Of a stretch of 64,000 nucleotides of DNA, positions 23,808 through 33,738 are shown piece after piece; positions within the stretch are counted from its first letter, which is position 1, and the number at the start of each line of letters is the position of its first letter. The position numbers and the translations under genes were made by a program. Source of the DNA: Bacillota bacterium (GTDB taxonomy: Bacteria; Bacillota; Clostridia; Lachnospirales; Lachnospiraceae); NCBI GenBank assembly GCA_023411555.1, contig JAEYOQ010000055.1, positions 110,059 to 174,058 of the forward strand, given 5' to 3'. Under the pieces are notes generated by a model. That model was not told where the DNA came from. It searched no databases and saw nothing but the letters and a program-made list of their open reading frames with translations.

Positions 23808-25970
23808 ATGCAGGAAAAATACGCATATATGGATGAGACCTTAAGCTTTCAGGAGAGAGCGAAGGATTTAGTATCCAGGATGACTCTAGAGGAAAAGGTT
23901 TTTCAGACTCTTTATACTGCTCCGGCCATAGAGAGGCTTGGAGTAAAGGCATATAATTGGTGGAACGAGGCGCTACATGGAGTTGCTCGTGCCGGCGTTG
24001 CTACGGTGTTTCCACAGGCAATCGGACTTGCTGCTACCTTCGATGAGGATCTTTTAGAGGAAGTTGCTGAGGTGATTTCTACCGAGGGCAGAGCAAAGTT
24101 TAATATGCAACAGAAGTATAATGATACGGATATCTATAAGGGCTTGACGTTCTGGTCACCTAATGTGAACATTTTCCGTGATCCCAGATGGGGAAGAGGT
24201 CATGAGACCTATGGTGAGGATCCTTATTTAAGTGGAAGGCTGGGTGTCAGATTCGTTCAAGGAATTCAAGGGCATGATGAAAAATATATGAAGGCAGCGG
24301 CTTGTGCAAAGCATTTTGCAGTGCACTCTGGACCGGAGGATGTAAGACATAGCTTCAATGCAGAGGTGTCCAATCAGGATTTACATGAAACCTATCTCCC
24401 TGCATTTAAGGCATGTGTACAGGAAGCCAAAGTAGAAGCAGTTATGGGAGCCTATAATCGTACTAATGGCGAGCCCTGCTGTGGAAGCAAGACCTTGCTT
24501 AAGGATATACTTCGTGATCAATGGGGCTTTGAGGGCCATGTGACCTCAGACTGCTGGGCTATTAAGGATTTCCATGAGGGACATATGGTCACCTCGACAC
24601 CCGTAGAGTCAGTGGCATTGGCTATGAATAATGGCTGTGACCTAAATTGTGGTAATCTGTATGGTAACCTACTCTTTGCAATCAGAGATGGACTGGTGAA
24701 GGAGGAAACGATTAATCAAGCAGTGATCCGATTAGTTACAACCAGGATGAAGCTAGGACTATTTGATGATCCGTCAAAAGTGCCATTCAACACCATTGAT
24801 TACGATCAGGTGGATTCAAAGGAGCATAAAAAGTTCAATTTGAAGGCTGCTAGAAAATCCATTGTATTATTAAAGAATGAGAATAATCTGCTTCCGCTGG
24901 ATAAGAGTAAAATTAAGACCATCGGTATCATTGGACCAAATGCGGATAATCGTAAGGCTCTGGTAGGTAATTATGAGGGGACAGCCTCTGAATACATAAC
25001 AATACTGGAAGGAATCAGAGAATATCTGGGAGATGGTACCCGTATATTCTACTCAGAGGGATGCCATCTGTTCAAGAACCGCATACAGGGTCTAGGCCAA
25101 GAGAACGATCGTATTGCGGAGGCACGTGCAGTCTGCGACAAGAGTGATGTCGTCATAGCATGCTTTGGTCTTGATCCCGGCTTGGAAGGGGAAGAAGGAG
25201 ATCAAGGGAATGAATTTGCCAGCGGTGATAAACCGGATTTAAGACTTCCAGGTATTCAAGAAGAGGTAATCAAGGAATTATACAACAGTGGGAAGCCAAT
25301 CGTATTAGTGCTGCTATCCGGTAGTGCTTTGAGTATTCCCTGGGAGGATGAACATATACCAGCTATTGTTCAGGGATGGTATCCTGGTGCACAGGGTGGT
25401 AAGGCAATAGCAGAGCTGTTATTTGGTGAATTTTCACCTGAGGGTAAGCTTCCGGTAACCTTTTATCGTACCTCAGAGGAGCTTCCCGAATTTACTGATT
25501 ATAGTATGAAGGGACGAACCTACCGCTATATGGACCAAGAAGCTTTATATCCCTTCGGTTATGGTTTATCCTATACGAAGTTTGAGATGAGCAATATATC
25601 GGTTGATGATGATGAGCTTGAGCCTGGTAAATCAATAAGCTGTAGCGTAGATCTGAAAAATGTAGGTAGCTATGCGGGTGCTGAGACCGTTCAGGTCTAT
25701 GTGAAGTCTAAGATAGCAGGGGCACCAAATCATCAGTTAAAGGGCTTAAAGAAAGTTTATCTAATACCCGGAGAGCAAAAAACCATAACAATTACCTTAA
25801 GGGACGAGGCCTTTGGGTTATATGATAACAATGGTAGGTTGGTACTGAATGAAGGAGAATATGAAATATTCATTGGCATTAACCAACCAGATGCAAGAAG
25901 TATTCAATTAACAGGAAATAAACCGTACAGTAAAATCTTGCGCTCCAAAAAAACTATAATTCTTCAATAA
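23808..25970 (+). CDS. GH3 beta-xylosidase/beta-glucosidase
   Basis: This 720-residue protein shows the GH3 architecture: an N-terminal barrel with WWNEALHGVARAG, FRDPRWGRGHETYGEDPYL and AACAKHFAVHSGPE, the nucleophile Asp in VTSDCWAIKDF (about residue 245), the alpha/beta second domain with acid/base loop region (GLEGEEGDQGNE), and a C-terminal fibronectin-III-like domain ending in EGEYEIFIGINQPD. The wording is closest to GH3 xylosidases such as the plant-cell-wall Xyl3A group. No signal peptide is seen, so it works on imported oligosaccharides. The start follows AGGGGGATATAGAA. Confidence 0.92.
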   Translation: MQEKYAYMDETLSFQERAKDLVSRMTLEEKVFQTLYTAPAIERLGVKAYNWWNEALHGVARAGVATVFPQAIGLAATFDEDLLEEVAEVISTEGRAKFNMQQKYNDTDIYKGLTFWSPNVNIFRDPRWGRGHETYGEDPYLSGRLGVRFVQGIQGHDEKYMKAAACAKHFAVHSGPEDVRHSFNAEVSNQDLHETYLPAFKACVQEAKVEAVMGAYNRTNGEPCCGSKTLLKDILRDQWGFEGHVTSDCWAIKDFHEGHMVTSTPVESVALAMNNGCDLNCGNLYGNLLFAIRDGLVKEETINQAVIRLVTTRMKLGLFDDPSKVPFNTIDYDQVDSKEHKKFNLKAARKSIVLLKNENNLLPLDKSKIKTIGIIGPNADNRKALVGNYEGTASEYITILEGIREYLGDGTRIFYSEGCHLFKNRIQGLGQENDRIAEARAVCDKSDVVIACFGLDPGLEGEEGDQGNEFASGDKPDLRLPGIQEEVIKELYNSGKPIVLVLLSGSALSIPWEDEHIPAIVQGWYPGAQGGKAIAELLFGEFSPEGKLPVTFYRTSEELPEFTDYSMKGRTYRYMDQEALYPFGYGLSYTKFEMSNISVDDDELEPGKSISCSVDLKNVGSYAGAETVQVYVKSKIAGAPNHQLKGLKKVYLIPGEQKTITITLRDEAFGLYDNNGRLVLNEGEYEIFIGINQPDARSIQLTGNKPYSKILRSKKTIILQ

Positions 25971-25978
25971 GAAGAGCG

Positions 25979-26010
25979 AAAAGTGGTCGTAAAATAAGCG
26001 TCCACTTTTT
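25979..26010 (+). terminator. Terminator after the GH3 gene
   Basis: AAAAGTGG (25979-25986) pairs with CCACTTTT (26002-26009) and runs into T. It lies just after the GH3 stop. Confidence 0.65.
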
Positions 26011-26132
26011 GTCATGCAATATATAATACCCTATACGATGAGTTGCTCCAATCAATGAAGGAAGAACTTTGGAAATTGTGTGTCAGATTGTGTTAGTTTT
26101 CTATTGAAACACAGAAGAATAGGAGAAAGAAT

Positions 26133-28181
26133 ATGAATTATCATCAATGCTGGCTTACCTACCATAAGAGGAAGGAATATAAGGATGCAGATTTACTGAG
26201 GAAACTCTATTTGCTTAAAGAGAATAATTCCGTAGGAGTAATAACAAGAAATGCAGTCCAGGAGCTTAGCACGGCATTAAAAAATATATTGGATATCAAT
26301 CTGGAATGTAACATGGAGCTAAATAAGGAGGAAATGGCTTCCCTAACAAATAGTATTATATTAGCGGATTGTAACCATGAAGCTTGTAAGATGCGATGGG
26401 GCTCAGAGACGTTGGGGGAGGAAGGTTACCTTATTGATCAAATTGATACCAATATATTTATTGTTGGCAGCACAGAAAAGGGGATACTATATGGTTGCTT
26501 TGAGCTAATCCGCAGGATTGCCATGGGGAAAGAGCTACGAGGTCTGAGACTGTTGGAGAAGCCAAGGAATCCCAACCGTATGCTCAATCATTGGGATAAT
26601 CTGGACGGTAGTATTGAGCGCGGATATTCGGGTAACTCCTTCTTTTTTGAGAAGGAGGAGATCATAATCAATGATCGCATCATTGATTATGCTAGAATGG
26701 TAGCATCCGTAGGAATCAATGGAGTGGTTATAAATAATGTAAATGTTCGTGGAAGAGCGGCCTCCAGTCTGATTACCGATTGTTACTTAGATAAGCTTAA
26801 GCAAATGGCGGATATATTTTCCGGCTATGGGATTAAGCTTTATTTAAGCGTGAATTTTGCGGCTCCTTTAGAGCTAGGAGGTCTTAGTACAGCAGATCCT
26901 TGTGATTTAGGTGTAGCAGAATGGTGGAATAACTGTATTGATAACATCTATTGCAAGATACCGGATTTTGGAGGTTTTTTAGTCAAGGCAGATTCGGAAG
27001 GACGTCCTGGGCCCTTTACCTATGAAAGAACCCATGCGGATGGAGCCAATGTTCTTGCCAGAGCCTTGAAGCCACACAAGGGAGTACTTATATGGAGATG
27101 CTTTGTGTATAATTGCCAACAGGATTGGCGTGATTATAAGACGGATCGTGCAAGAGCAGCTTACGATAATTTTATGGATTTGGATGGACAATTTGAGGAT
27201 AATGTAATTCTTCAAATTAAGAACGGACCAATGGATTTTCAGGTCAGAGAGCCGGTATCCCCACTCTTCGGAGGGCTAAAGAAGACGAACCAGATGCTGG
27301 AGGTACAGATAGCCCAGGAATATACCGGTCAGCAGAAGCATGTATGTTATCTGGTACCCATGTGGAAGGAAGTCTTATGCTTTAATACCTATGCGGAGGC
27401 TACAGATGCTACTGTAGCAGATATTGTAGCAGGCAGGACATTTCACCGGACAAACTGTGGAATGGCAGCGGTGGCGAATACAGGTGATGATTATAATTGG
27501 ACTGGCCACGAGCTTGCTGCAGCGAATCTTTATGGCTTTGGAAGGCTGAGCTGGAATACAGACCTGACGTCCGAGGAGATTGCAAGAGAATGGATTATAT
27601 TGACCTTTTCTCACAATGAAAAGATTCTTGCTGTCTTGTCTGAGATCCTACAGAGCTCCTGGTTGACTTATGAAAAGTACACCTCTCCCTTAGGGATTGG
27701 ATGGATGGTTAATCCAAACCATCATTATGGACCTAATGTGGATGGATATGAGTACGATAAGTGGGGAACCTATCATAGGGCAGATCGAAACGGTCTGGGA
27801 GTGGATCGTACAAGGAAAGGAACCGGATATGTAACTCAATATAACGAGCCCAATGCCTCTATGTATGAGCACCTTGAAACCTGTCCGGAGGAACTACTGC
27901 TATTCTTCCATCATGTAAGCTATGATCACATACTGAAAAGTGGGAAGACTTTAATTCAACATATTTATGATACTCATTTTGAAGGGGTCGAAGAGGTAAA
28001 AAGCATGATAGAGGGCTTACAAACCTTGCAGGAATTATTACCTCAGGACGTGTACCTGCGGATGAGTGAGCGTTTTGAACAGCAGTTAGAAAGCGCAAAG
28101 GAATGGAGAGATAGAATCAATACCTATTTCTATCGGAAATCAGGAGTAGATGATTGTAAGAATAGGAAGATATATTACTAA
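26133..28181 (+). CDS. aguA: GH67 alpha-glucuronidase
   Basis: This 682-residue protein is a full-length family 67 alpha-glucuronidase. Recognisable blocks are the N-terminal [45 protein letters not shown] with the catalytic carboxylate region, [20 protein letters not shown], and the C-terminal [20 protein letters not shown] block. It removes (4-O-methyl-)glucuronic acid from the non-reducing end of xylo-oligosaccharides in the cytoplasm; no signal peptide is present. It directly precedes the uronate genes that would consume its product. The start follows AGGAGAAAG. Confidence 0.94.
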   Translation: MNYHQCWLTYHKRKEYKDADLLRKLYLLKENNSVGVITRNAVQELSTALKNILDINLECNMELNKEEMASLTNSIILADCNHEACKMRWGSETLGEEGYLIDQIDTNIFIVGSTEKGILYGCFELIRRIAMGKELRGLRLLEKPRNPNRMLNHWDNLDGSIERGYSGNSFFFEKEEIIINDRIIDYARMVASVGINGVVINNVNVRGRAASSLITDCYLDKLKQMADIFSGYGIKLYLSVNFAAPLELGGLSTADPCDLGVAEWWNNCIDNIYCKIPDFGGFLVKADSEGRPGPFTYERTHADGANVLARALKPHKGVLIWRCFVYNCQQDWRDYKTDRARAAYDNFMDLDGQFEDNVILQIKNGPMDFQVREPVSPLFGGLKKTNQMLEVQIAQEYTGQQKHVCYLVPMWKEVLCFNTYAEATDATVADIVAGRTFHRTNCGMAAVANTGDDYNWTGHELAAANLYGFGRLSWNTDLTSEEIAREWIILTFSHNEKILAVLSEILQSSWLTYEKYTSPLGIGWMVNPNHHYGPNVDGYEYDKWGTYHRADRNGLGVDRTRKGTGYVTQYNEPNASMYEHLETCPEELLLFFHHVSYDHILKSGKTLIQHIYDTHFEGVEEVKSMIEGLQTLQELLPQDVYLRMSERFEQQLESAKEWRDRINTYFYRKSGVDDCKNRKIYY

Positions 28182-28322
28182 GAGGGACTTGTATTAAGTA
28201 GGTAGGTATATCTTAAAGAAGCTGTATGGTGGTCATAGGAGCAGCAAGATAAAGTTCCCGGCTCCTTTGTAGTGTGAAAGTGATCGTGATAGATTAATGA
28301 TACATGAAAGGATGATGAAGCT

Positions 28323-29399
28323 ATGGAAATGACGTTAAGATGGTTTGGCGAAAAGCATGACAGTGTTGGTTTGAATAATATTAAGCAGATTCCGGGGGTG
28401 AGCGGGGTTGTATCCTCCTTACATGATATTCCGGTCGGTGAGGAGTGGAAGTTAGAGGATATCCTTAGCCTAAAGAAAACCGTGGAGGAGAGCGGACTTA
28501 AGCTGATTGGAATCGAAAGCGTAAACATTCATGAAGATATTAAGATCGGACTTCCCTCCCGTGAGCAATATATTGAAAATTATAAGCAATCGCTTGAGAA
28601 TCTCGGTAAAGCAGACATTCACCTAGTGTGCTATAATTTTATGCCTATTTTTGATTGGACGAGAACCGATTTAGCCATGAAATTAGAGGATGGTTCTTAT
28701 GCTCTGGCTTATGATGAGAATATCATTAAGGGAATCGAGCCCTCCACCATGTTTGAGCGCATGGAAAAGGAAAGTGGTGGCTTCATTCTGCCTGGCTGGG
28801 AACCGAACCGCAGAGATGAGATCATGGGCCTGTTTGAGAAATATAAAGGAGTTACCGCAGAGAAGCTGATGGAGAATCTAAAGTATTTTCTAGATTCCAT
28901 AATGCCGGTATGTGAGAAGTATAAGATCAAGATGGCAATCCACCCGGACGATCCGGCATGGAGTGTATTTGGATTACCAAGAATTGTAACAAGTGAGAAG
29001 GCTTTGGAGGAGATCGCCTCCTTGAACGAAAGTATTTATAATGGATTTACTCTATGTACCGGATCTCTTGGCAGTAATTTACATAACAACCTGCCTCAGA
29101 TTATTCGTAATCCGAAGATCAGTAAGAGAATTCACTTTGCTCACTTGAGAAATATGAAATTTGAAGCTGACGGCGTATTCCATGAGAGCTCCCATCTGTC
29201 CTCGGATGGTAATTTTGATATGTATGAGATTATAAGGGCTCTGTATGAGACCGGCTTTGATGGTGTGATTCGTCCGGATCATGGTCGTATGATCTGGGGA
29301 GAGCAGGCAAGACCCGGCTATGGTTTGTATGACAGAGCTCTCGGTGTAGCTTACCTAAATGGTCTGTGGGAAGCCATAGACAAGAACAGCAGAAGATAA
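28323..29399 (+). CDS. uxuA: Mannonate dehydratase
   Basis: This 358-residue protein matches UxuA throughout: MEMTLRWFGEKHDSVGLNNI at the start, IPGVSGVVSSLHDIPVGEEW, MAIHPDDPAWSVFGLPRIVT and a C-terminal RPDHGRMIWGE. UxuA dehydrates D-mannonate to 2-keto-3-deoxygluconate using a divalent metal bound by His, Cys and Asp residues, of which H and D in the IHPDDP and RPDHG blocks are visible. The start follows AAAGGATGATGAAGCT. It is 141 bases after aguA, where a weak AGGAGC/GCTCCT hairpin lies (28237-28266), and 67 bases before uxuB. Confidence 0.94.
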   Translation: MEMTLRWFGEKHDSVGLNNIKQIPGVSGVVSSLHDIPVGEEWKLEDILSLKKTVEESGLKLIGIESVNIHEDIKIGLPSREQYIENYKQSLENLGKADIHLVCYNFMPIFDWTRTDLAMKLEDGSYALAYDENIIKGIEPSTMFERMEKESGGFILPGWEPNRRDEIMGLFEKYKGVTAEKLMENLKYFLDSIMPVCEKYKIKMAIHPDDPAWSVFGLPRIVTSEKALEEIASLNESIYNGFTLCTGSLGSNLHNNLPQIIRNPKISKRIHFAHLRNMKFEADGVFHESSHLSSDGNFDMYEIIRALYETGFDGVIRPDHGRMIWGEQARPGYGLYDRALGVAYLNGLWEAIDKNSRR

Positions 29400-29466
29400 T
29401 CTACTGGATTGATGTTGGTACTTATATATTTAAGCTGCACGATAGCTGCAGTATAGGGGGATAGAT

Positions 29467-31068
29467 ATGAGATTAAAGGTTTATGATCAGACATGGAAGA
29501 CGATGGGCTATGAATTACCGGAATATGATAGAAACCAGGTGAGGAAGGATACAATGGAGAGGCCTACCTGGCTTCACTTTGGAGCAGGTAATATCTTTCG
29601 TGGCTTTCCTGCAGCAGGAATGCAACAGCTTCTTAACAACAAGACCTATGATAAGGGTGTAATCGTCGCCGAAGGCTTTGATTATGAGATTATCGAGAAA
29701 GCCTATAAACCCTTTGATGACCTAAGTCTCTTGGTGGTATTAAAGGCGAATGGGAGTATTGAGAAGAAAGTCATCGGTAGTGTGGTAGAATCACTGGTTG
29801 CTGATAGCTCCGATCAGAAGGAGTGGTCCAGACTAAAGGAGATATTTAAGAATGCCTCTCTTCAGATGGTCAGCTTTACAATAACCGAAAAAGGCTACAG
29901 CCTAGCGGATTTAGGTGGAAATCATCTAAGTGTGGTGGAGGCGGATTTTCATAATGGACTGGAGAAGCCAAATCATATCATGGGTAAGGTAACGGCATTA
30001 CTACATGAAAGATACCTAGCTGGAGCTGCACCGATTGCCCTAGTAAGTATGGATAACTGTTCCCACAATGGCGATAAACTGTATACCGCAGTAGAAGCCT
30101 ATGCGAAGAACTGGGTGAAGAAAGGCTTTGTAAAGGAGGGCTTCCTTAGCTATATTTCAGATCCAAAGAAGGTTTCCTTCCCCTGGAGTATGATTGATAA
30201 GATTACGCCCAGACCAGACGATAAGGTAAAGCAGATGCTGGTTGATGATGGCTTTGAGGATACAGAGCTGATTATTACCAACAAGAATACCTATACCGCA
30301 GCCTTTGTCAATGCTGAGGAGACGGAATATCTGGTAATCGAGGAGGCGTTCCCCAACGGCAGACCGCCCTTAGAGAAAGCCGGAATTCTCTTTACCGATC
30401 GTGAAACCGTCGACAAAGTTGAGAAGATGAAGGTGTGTACCTGTCTGAATCCTCTTCATACGTCTCTAGCAATCTTCGGCTGCTTATTATCCTATCAGAC
30501 GATATGGGAAGAGATGAGAGATCCGGAGCTTGTAAAGCTGGTAAATAAAATCGGATATTTAGAGGGTATGCCGGTTGTGGTGAATCCAGGTGTGCTTAAT
30601 CCGCAGGATTTTATCAAGGCAGTTCTGGAGCTTAGACTGCCGAATCCCTTCATGCCCGATGCGCCTCAGAGAATAGCAACAGATACCTCTCAGAAGCTGC
30701 CGATTCGTTTCGGTGAGACCATTAAGGCTTATGTTGGACGTGAGGATTTGAAGGTAACTGACCTTACCTTTATTCCACTGACGCTGGCAGGCTGGTGTCG
30801 TTATCTGATGGGTGTTGATGACAAGGGCGAGGATTTTACTCCGAGTCCAGATCCGTTACTTTCTGAGTTACAGACTTATGTAAAGGATATCAAGCTTGGA
30901 GACAAGGCAATTGGCCCCAATGCACTGAGACCAATTCTCTCCAATGAGAAGATCTTTGCGGTAAACCTATATGAGGTAGGATTGGGTGAGAAGATTGAGG
31001 GTATGTTCTTAGAGCTGATTGCAGGAACAGGTGCAGTAAGGGCTACACTTCAGAAGTATCTTGTTTAA
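29467..31068 (+). CDS. uxuB: Fructuronate reductase / mannitol-dehydrogenase-family oxidoreductase
   Basis: This 533-residue NAD-dependent enzyme belongs to the polyol-specific long-chain dehydrogenase family. The N-terminal nucleotide-binding start reads LHFGAGNIFRGF, and the catalytic block includes SMDNCSHNGDKLY and the conserved FPWSMIDKITPRP. Given the adjacent uxuA and alpha-glucuronidase, reduction of D-fructuronate to D-mannonate is the likely reaction. The uronate isomerase UxaC that would supply fructuronate is not in the window. The start follows ATAGGGGGATAGAT. The gene ends the xylan/uronate locus. Confidence 0.9.
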   Translation: MRLKVYDQTWKTMGYELPEYDRNQVRKDTMERPTWLHFGAGNIFRGFPAAGMQQLLNNKTYDKGVIVAEGFDYEIIEKAYKPFDDLSLLVVLKANGSIEKKVIGSVVESLVADSSDQKEWSRLKEIFKNASLQMVSFTITEKGYSLADLGGNHLSVVEADFHNGLEKPNHIMGKVTALLHERYLAGAAPIALVSMDNCSHNGDKLYTAVEAYAKNWVKKGFVKEGFLSYISDPKKVSFPWSMIDKITPRPDDKVKQMLVDDGFEDTELIITNKNTYTAAFVNAEETEYLVIEEAFPNGRPPLEKAGILFTDRETVDKVEKMKVCTCLNPLHTSLAIFGCLLSYQTIWEEMRDPELVKLVNKIGYLEGMPVVVNPGVLNPQDFIKAVLELRLPNPFMPDAPQRIATDTSQKLPIRFGETIKAYVGREDLKVTDLTFIPLTLAGWCRYLMGVDDKGEDFTPSPDPLLSELQTYVKDIKLGDKAIGPNALRPILSNEKIFAVNLYEVGLGEKIEGMFLELIAGTGAVRATLQKYLV

Positions 31069-31073
31069 AAGGA

Positions 31074-31235
31074 TTAGAGTGTCAATTGTTTGAGTACCGG
31101 ATAGATATGTCCATAGTTCTCATTCCAGAAATGAGAAATGGTCTTGTCACAAAATTTCTTAATATCATATCCTGAGCCTGGTTTCATACAAAGTACACCG
31201 AGCAAAGCGTACCTTGATTTATTAGTAGTAGCCAT
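31074..31235 (-). pseudogene. Truncated PadR-family regulator
   Basis: An excellent ribosome site (TTGGAGGTGTTTT) precedes ATG at 31235; the 53-residue frame reads MATTNKSRYALLGVLCMKPG, then SGYDIKKFCDKTISHFWNEN and GHIYPVLKQLTL before stopping. This is the N-terminal winged helix of PadR (YALLGVL, SGYDI, GHIYPVLKQL), but it ends before the wing and the C-terminal dimer helices. The promoter region and operators are intact, so the truncation may be recent or the short product may still act. It converges on uxuB with six bases between stops. Confidence 0.75.
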
Positions 31236-31253
31236 AAAACACCTCCAATTGAA

Positions 31254-31306
31254 TATATCAGTCTGATATAGTTGCGTTAATGCAAACTATATATCAGACT
31301 GATATA
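31254..31306 (-). promoter_or_regulatory. Twin palindromic operators of the PadR gene
   Basis: Two 17-base palindromes, TATATCAGTCTGATATA (31254-31270) and TATATCAGACTGATATA (31290-31306), are mirror copies around a GTTGC/GCAAAC centre. They lie 20 to 70 bases upstream of the PadR start, over the expected promoter. They fit two dimer-binding sites for autoregulation. Confidence 0.75.
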
Positions 31307-31322
31307 TTTGTCATGTGTTTAA

Positions 31323-33371
31323 TTAAGTCAATGAATTAGTCGGTGAGAGACAGCAATGATTCTCGCACACATAGTAGGTAGTTTTATCATTAATTTTCTG
31401 ATAATCGACTACATAGCTGGCGGTTCGTAATACTTCTTCGGAATTATCTTCGGATTTCATAAGCACCACAGTATTGGGTTCAAAATGCTCGGATAGATAA
31501 TCCTTCAATTCCTTGAATTCTTCCTTCTCATCAGCGATACAGACAATTTCTTTCGAAGGATATAGCTCACCAAGAAAGCCAATCAGAGAGAAGCTGTGTC
31601 CCGCAGGATAATCCTTTACCTGACCTGCCAGAAAACGAAGCTGCTTACCGGCATACTCCATCATCTTTGGATTGGCGGTCAAGTGAGCTAACCGCATCAA
31701 TACATAGCCTGCTACGGAATTACCAGATGGAATTGCCCCATCATATACCTCCTTTGGACGGTAAATCAAGGTCTCTGAATCGGAAGCATTCAGGAAGAAG
31801 CCACCGTAGCGATCATCCCAGAAGAGCACCAGCATATCCTCAGCCAGCTCAAGAGCACGTTTGATATATTTGATTTCTAAGGTTGCATCATATAAGGAGC
31901 ATAGAGCCATACAGTAGAAAGCATAATCATCGATGAGTCCGTAGTGGGCTGCATCACCCTCACGGAAGCGTACATAGAGTCTGCCATTCTCATCGGTCAG
32001 CTTGGTATCGATAAAGTCTGCAGCCCGCTTTGCAGCATCGGAATATTCTTCTTTTTGAAATACCTTGGCAGCGGTGGCATATGCCGTAATCATCAGTGAA
32101 TTCCAGGAGGTTAATATCTTATCATCCTTATGAAGCTTAGTTCGGTTTAGTCGGTAGCTATACATCTGATTACATACACGCTGCACCCTGTCATTCACAG
32201 GCTTTATGTCATGAGATTTGATCAGATTCGGAATGGATGCTCCTTCAAAATTCCCTTCCTTAGTAATATTAAAGTATTCACAGAAGAATGAACCATCATC
32301 ATTACCCAGTACAGAGGTAACCTCCTCAGGGGTAAAGACATAGTATTTTCCCTCTACACCCTCGCTGTCTGCATCCTGTGCACAGTAGAAGCCGCCGTCT
32401 TTGTCAGTCATTTCTCGGCGGACATACTGCAGAATCTGTTCTGCTACCGCCTTGTATATAGGGTTCTTCGTATGCTGATAAGCCTCTGTATAGGTGATTG
32501 CAAGCATGGCATTATCGTAAAGCATCTTCTCAAAGTGAGGTACCAGCCATCTGGCATCTGTTGAGTACCTGGAGAAGCCATAACCGATGTGATCATAGAT
32601 ACCACCACTATACATGTGCATCATGGTGTTTTCTACCATAAATAATGCTTTCTCATCATTCTCCAGTTTGGCATATCTTAATAAGAACATTAGGTTATGG
32701 GGGGTAGGGAACTTGGGCTCATTTCCGAAGCCGCCATAATCGTGATCAAAGCTTTGGTTAAACTGAGTTACTGCCAGATCAATCAGATCTTTCGTAACCT
32801 TTGCACTATCGGAGGAGGCTTCAAATTCAGATTTCATAACTTCAGCAATCTGATCTCCGGTACGAAGCATGGAAGTAGGATTCTTCGCCCATTTCATCGC
32901 AATCTGATCCAATAATTCCACCATACCGAGAATGCCATACTGGGTGTGCTTCGGGACGTAGGTGGCAGCGTAGAAGGGCTTTTGGTAAGGCGTCATCAGA
33001 ATGGTTAAGGGCCAGCCGCCATGACCTGTTGTAGCCTGACAGATTGTCATATACACCGTATCAATATCCGGACGTTCCTCCTTGTCCACCTTAATACAGA
33101 CAAAGGATTCATTTAAGAGACCAGCGACCTCTTCATCCTCAAAGGACTCATGGGCCATAACATGGCACCAATGACAAGTAGAATAGCCAATACTGAGAAA
33201 GATGGGCTTATTTTCTTCCTTTGCTTTTTGGAAGGCTTCCTCTCCCCAAGGGTACCATTTCACAGGGTTATATGCGTGTTGTAGAAGATAAGGGGATTTT
33301 TCATCGATTAATTTGTTCGGTATTCTTGTGGTTCCTTGACCTTTATTTGTTACATGTTCGGTTGTATTCAT
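31323..33371 (-). CDS. DUF255 / YyaL-type thioredoxin-domain protein
   Basis: This 682-residue protein begins with a thioredoxin-like domain (about residues 15-175): NRL-type opening [40 protein letters not shown] with the CxxC pair and [14 protein letters not shown]. The rest is an alpha/alpha-barrel resembling cellobiose epimerase or glycosidase-like folds ([39 protein letters not shown]). This is the YyaL/SSP411 family; its reaction is not established, although its thioredoxin half and six-hairpin half are conserved from bacteria to animals. It has no signal peptide. Confidence 0.9.
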   Translation of the reverse strand: MNTTEHVTNKGQGTTRIPNKLIDEKSPYLLQHAYNPVKWYPWGEEAFQKAKEENKPIFLSIGYSTCHWCHVMAHESFEDEEVAGLLNESFVCIKVDKEERPDIDTVYMTICQATTGHGGWPLTILMTPYQKPFYAATYVPKHTQYGILGMVELLDQIAMKWAKNPTSMLRTGDQIAEVMKSEFEASSDSAKVTKDLIDLAVTQFNQSFDHDYGGFGNEPKFPTPHNLMFLLRYAKLENDEKALFMVENTMMHMYSGGIYDHIGYGFSRYSTDARWLVPHFEKMLYDNAMLAITYTEAYQHTKNPIYKAVAEQILQYVRREMTDKDGGFYCAQDADSEGVEGKYYVFTPEEVTSVLGNDDGSFFCEYFNITKEGNFEGASIPNLIKSHDIKPVNDRVQRVCNQMYSYRLNRTKLHKDDKILTSWNSLMITAYATAAKVFQKEEYSDAAKRAADFIDTKLTDENGRLYVRFREGDAAHYGLIDDYAFYCMALCSLYDATLEIKYIKRALELAEDMLVLFWDDRYGGFFLNASDSETLIYRPKEVYDGAIPSGNSVAGYVLMRLAHLTANPKMMEYAGKQLRFLAGQVKDYPAGHSFSLIGFLGELYPSKEIVCIADEKEEFKELKDYLSEHFEPNTVVLMKSEDNSEEVLRTASYVVDYQKINDKTTYYVCENHCCLSPTNSLT

Positions 33372-33458
33372 AATGACACTCCTTATCGATAGCTTTATTA
33401 AAAGTGGATAAACTTTTTATTATTATGCCAATAAGAAGCGGAGATTATTAGATGAGAT

Positions 33459-33629
33459 TTAATAAGACAAATCATTCATCTTTTCAAAATAATAAGTTTC
33501 ATCTTGGGAAGTTTTTTTTAAAACCTCAAAAGCTTCATTTATTCCAAAGCTGTGTATATTATTACCGATGTATTCATGAGCACAAATATATCGGTCAGAA
33601 CCACATCCGTATATTTCATCATAATTTAC
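33459..33629 (-). pseudogene. Open frame with protein-like composition but no start codon
   Basis: On the minus strand 56 codons read NYDEIYGCGSDRYICAHEYI, then GNNIHSFGINEAFEVLKKTS and QDETYYFEKMNDLSY before TAA. Composition is that of a real protein, and GAGGAGG lies just upstream (about 33635-33642), but the frame begins after a stop with no ATG, GTG or TTG. The ATG-ATG after the ribosome site is in another frame and reaches only 27 codons. This may be a frameshifted or decayed small gene. I do not recognise the family. Confidence 0.3.
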
Positions 33630-33670
33630 TTATTTACCTCCTCAAAATCCCTATTTGGAAAATTAACAAA

Positions 33671-33715
33671 ATAACTGCCCGATGAGCCGTTAAGTCAGGG
33701 GGCAGTTATTTTTTG
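33671..33715. terminator. Intrinsic terminator downstream of the MerR regulator
   Basis: ATAACTGCCC (33671-33680) pairs with GGGCAGTTAT (33700-33709), followed by T-rich sequence on the plus strand and TTTTGTTAATT on the minus strand. It most likely ends the leftward merR-type transcript. Confidence 0.75.
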
Positions 33716-33738
33716 CACATATTATCCTTATATTTTTA

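Noticed and set aside
33452..33685. 77-residue plus-strand frame
   Set aside because: Composition is unlike a protein (many His, Tyr, Lys in AT-rich sequence), no ribosome site, and the opposite strand reads better.
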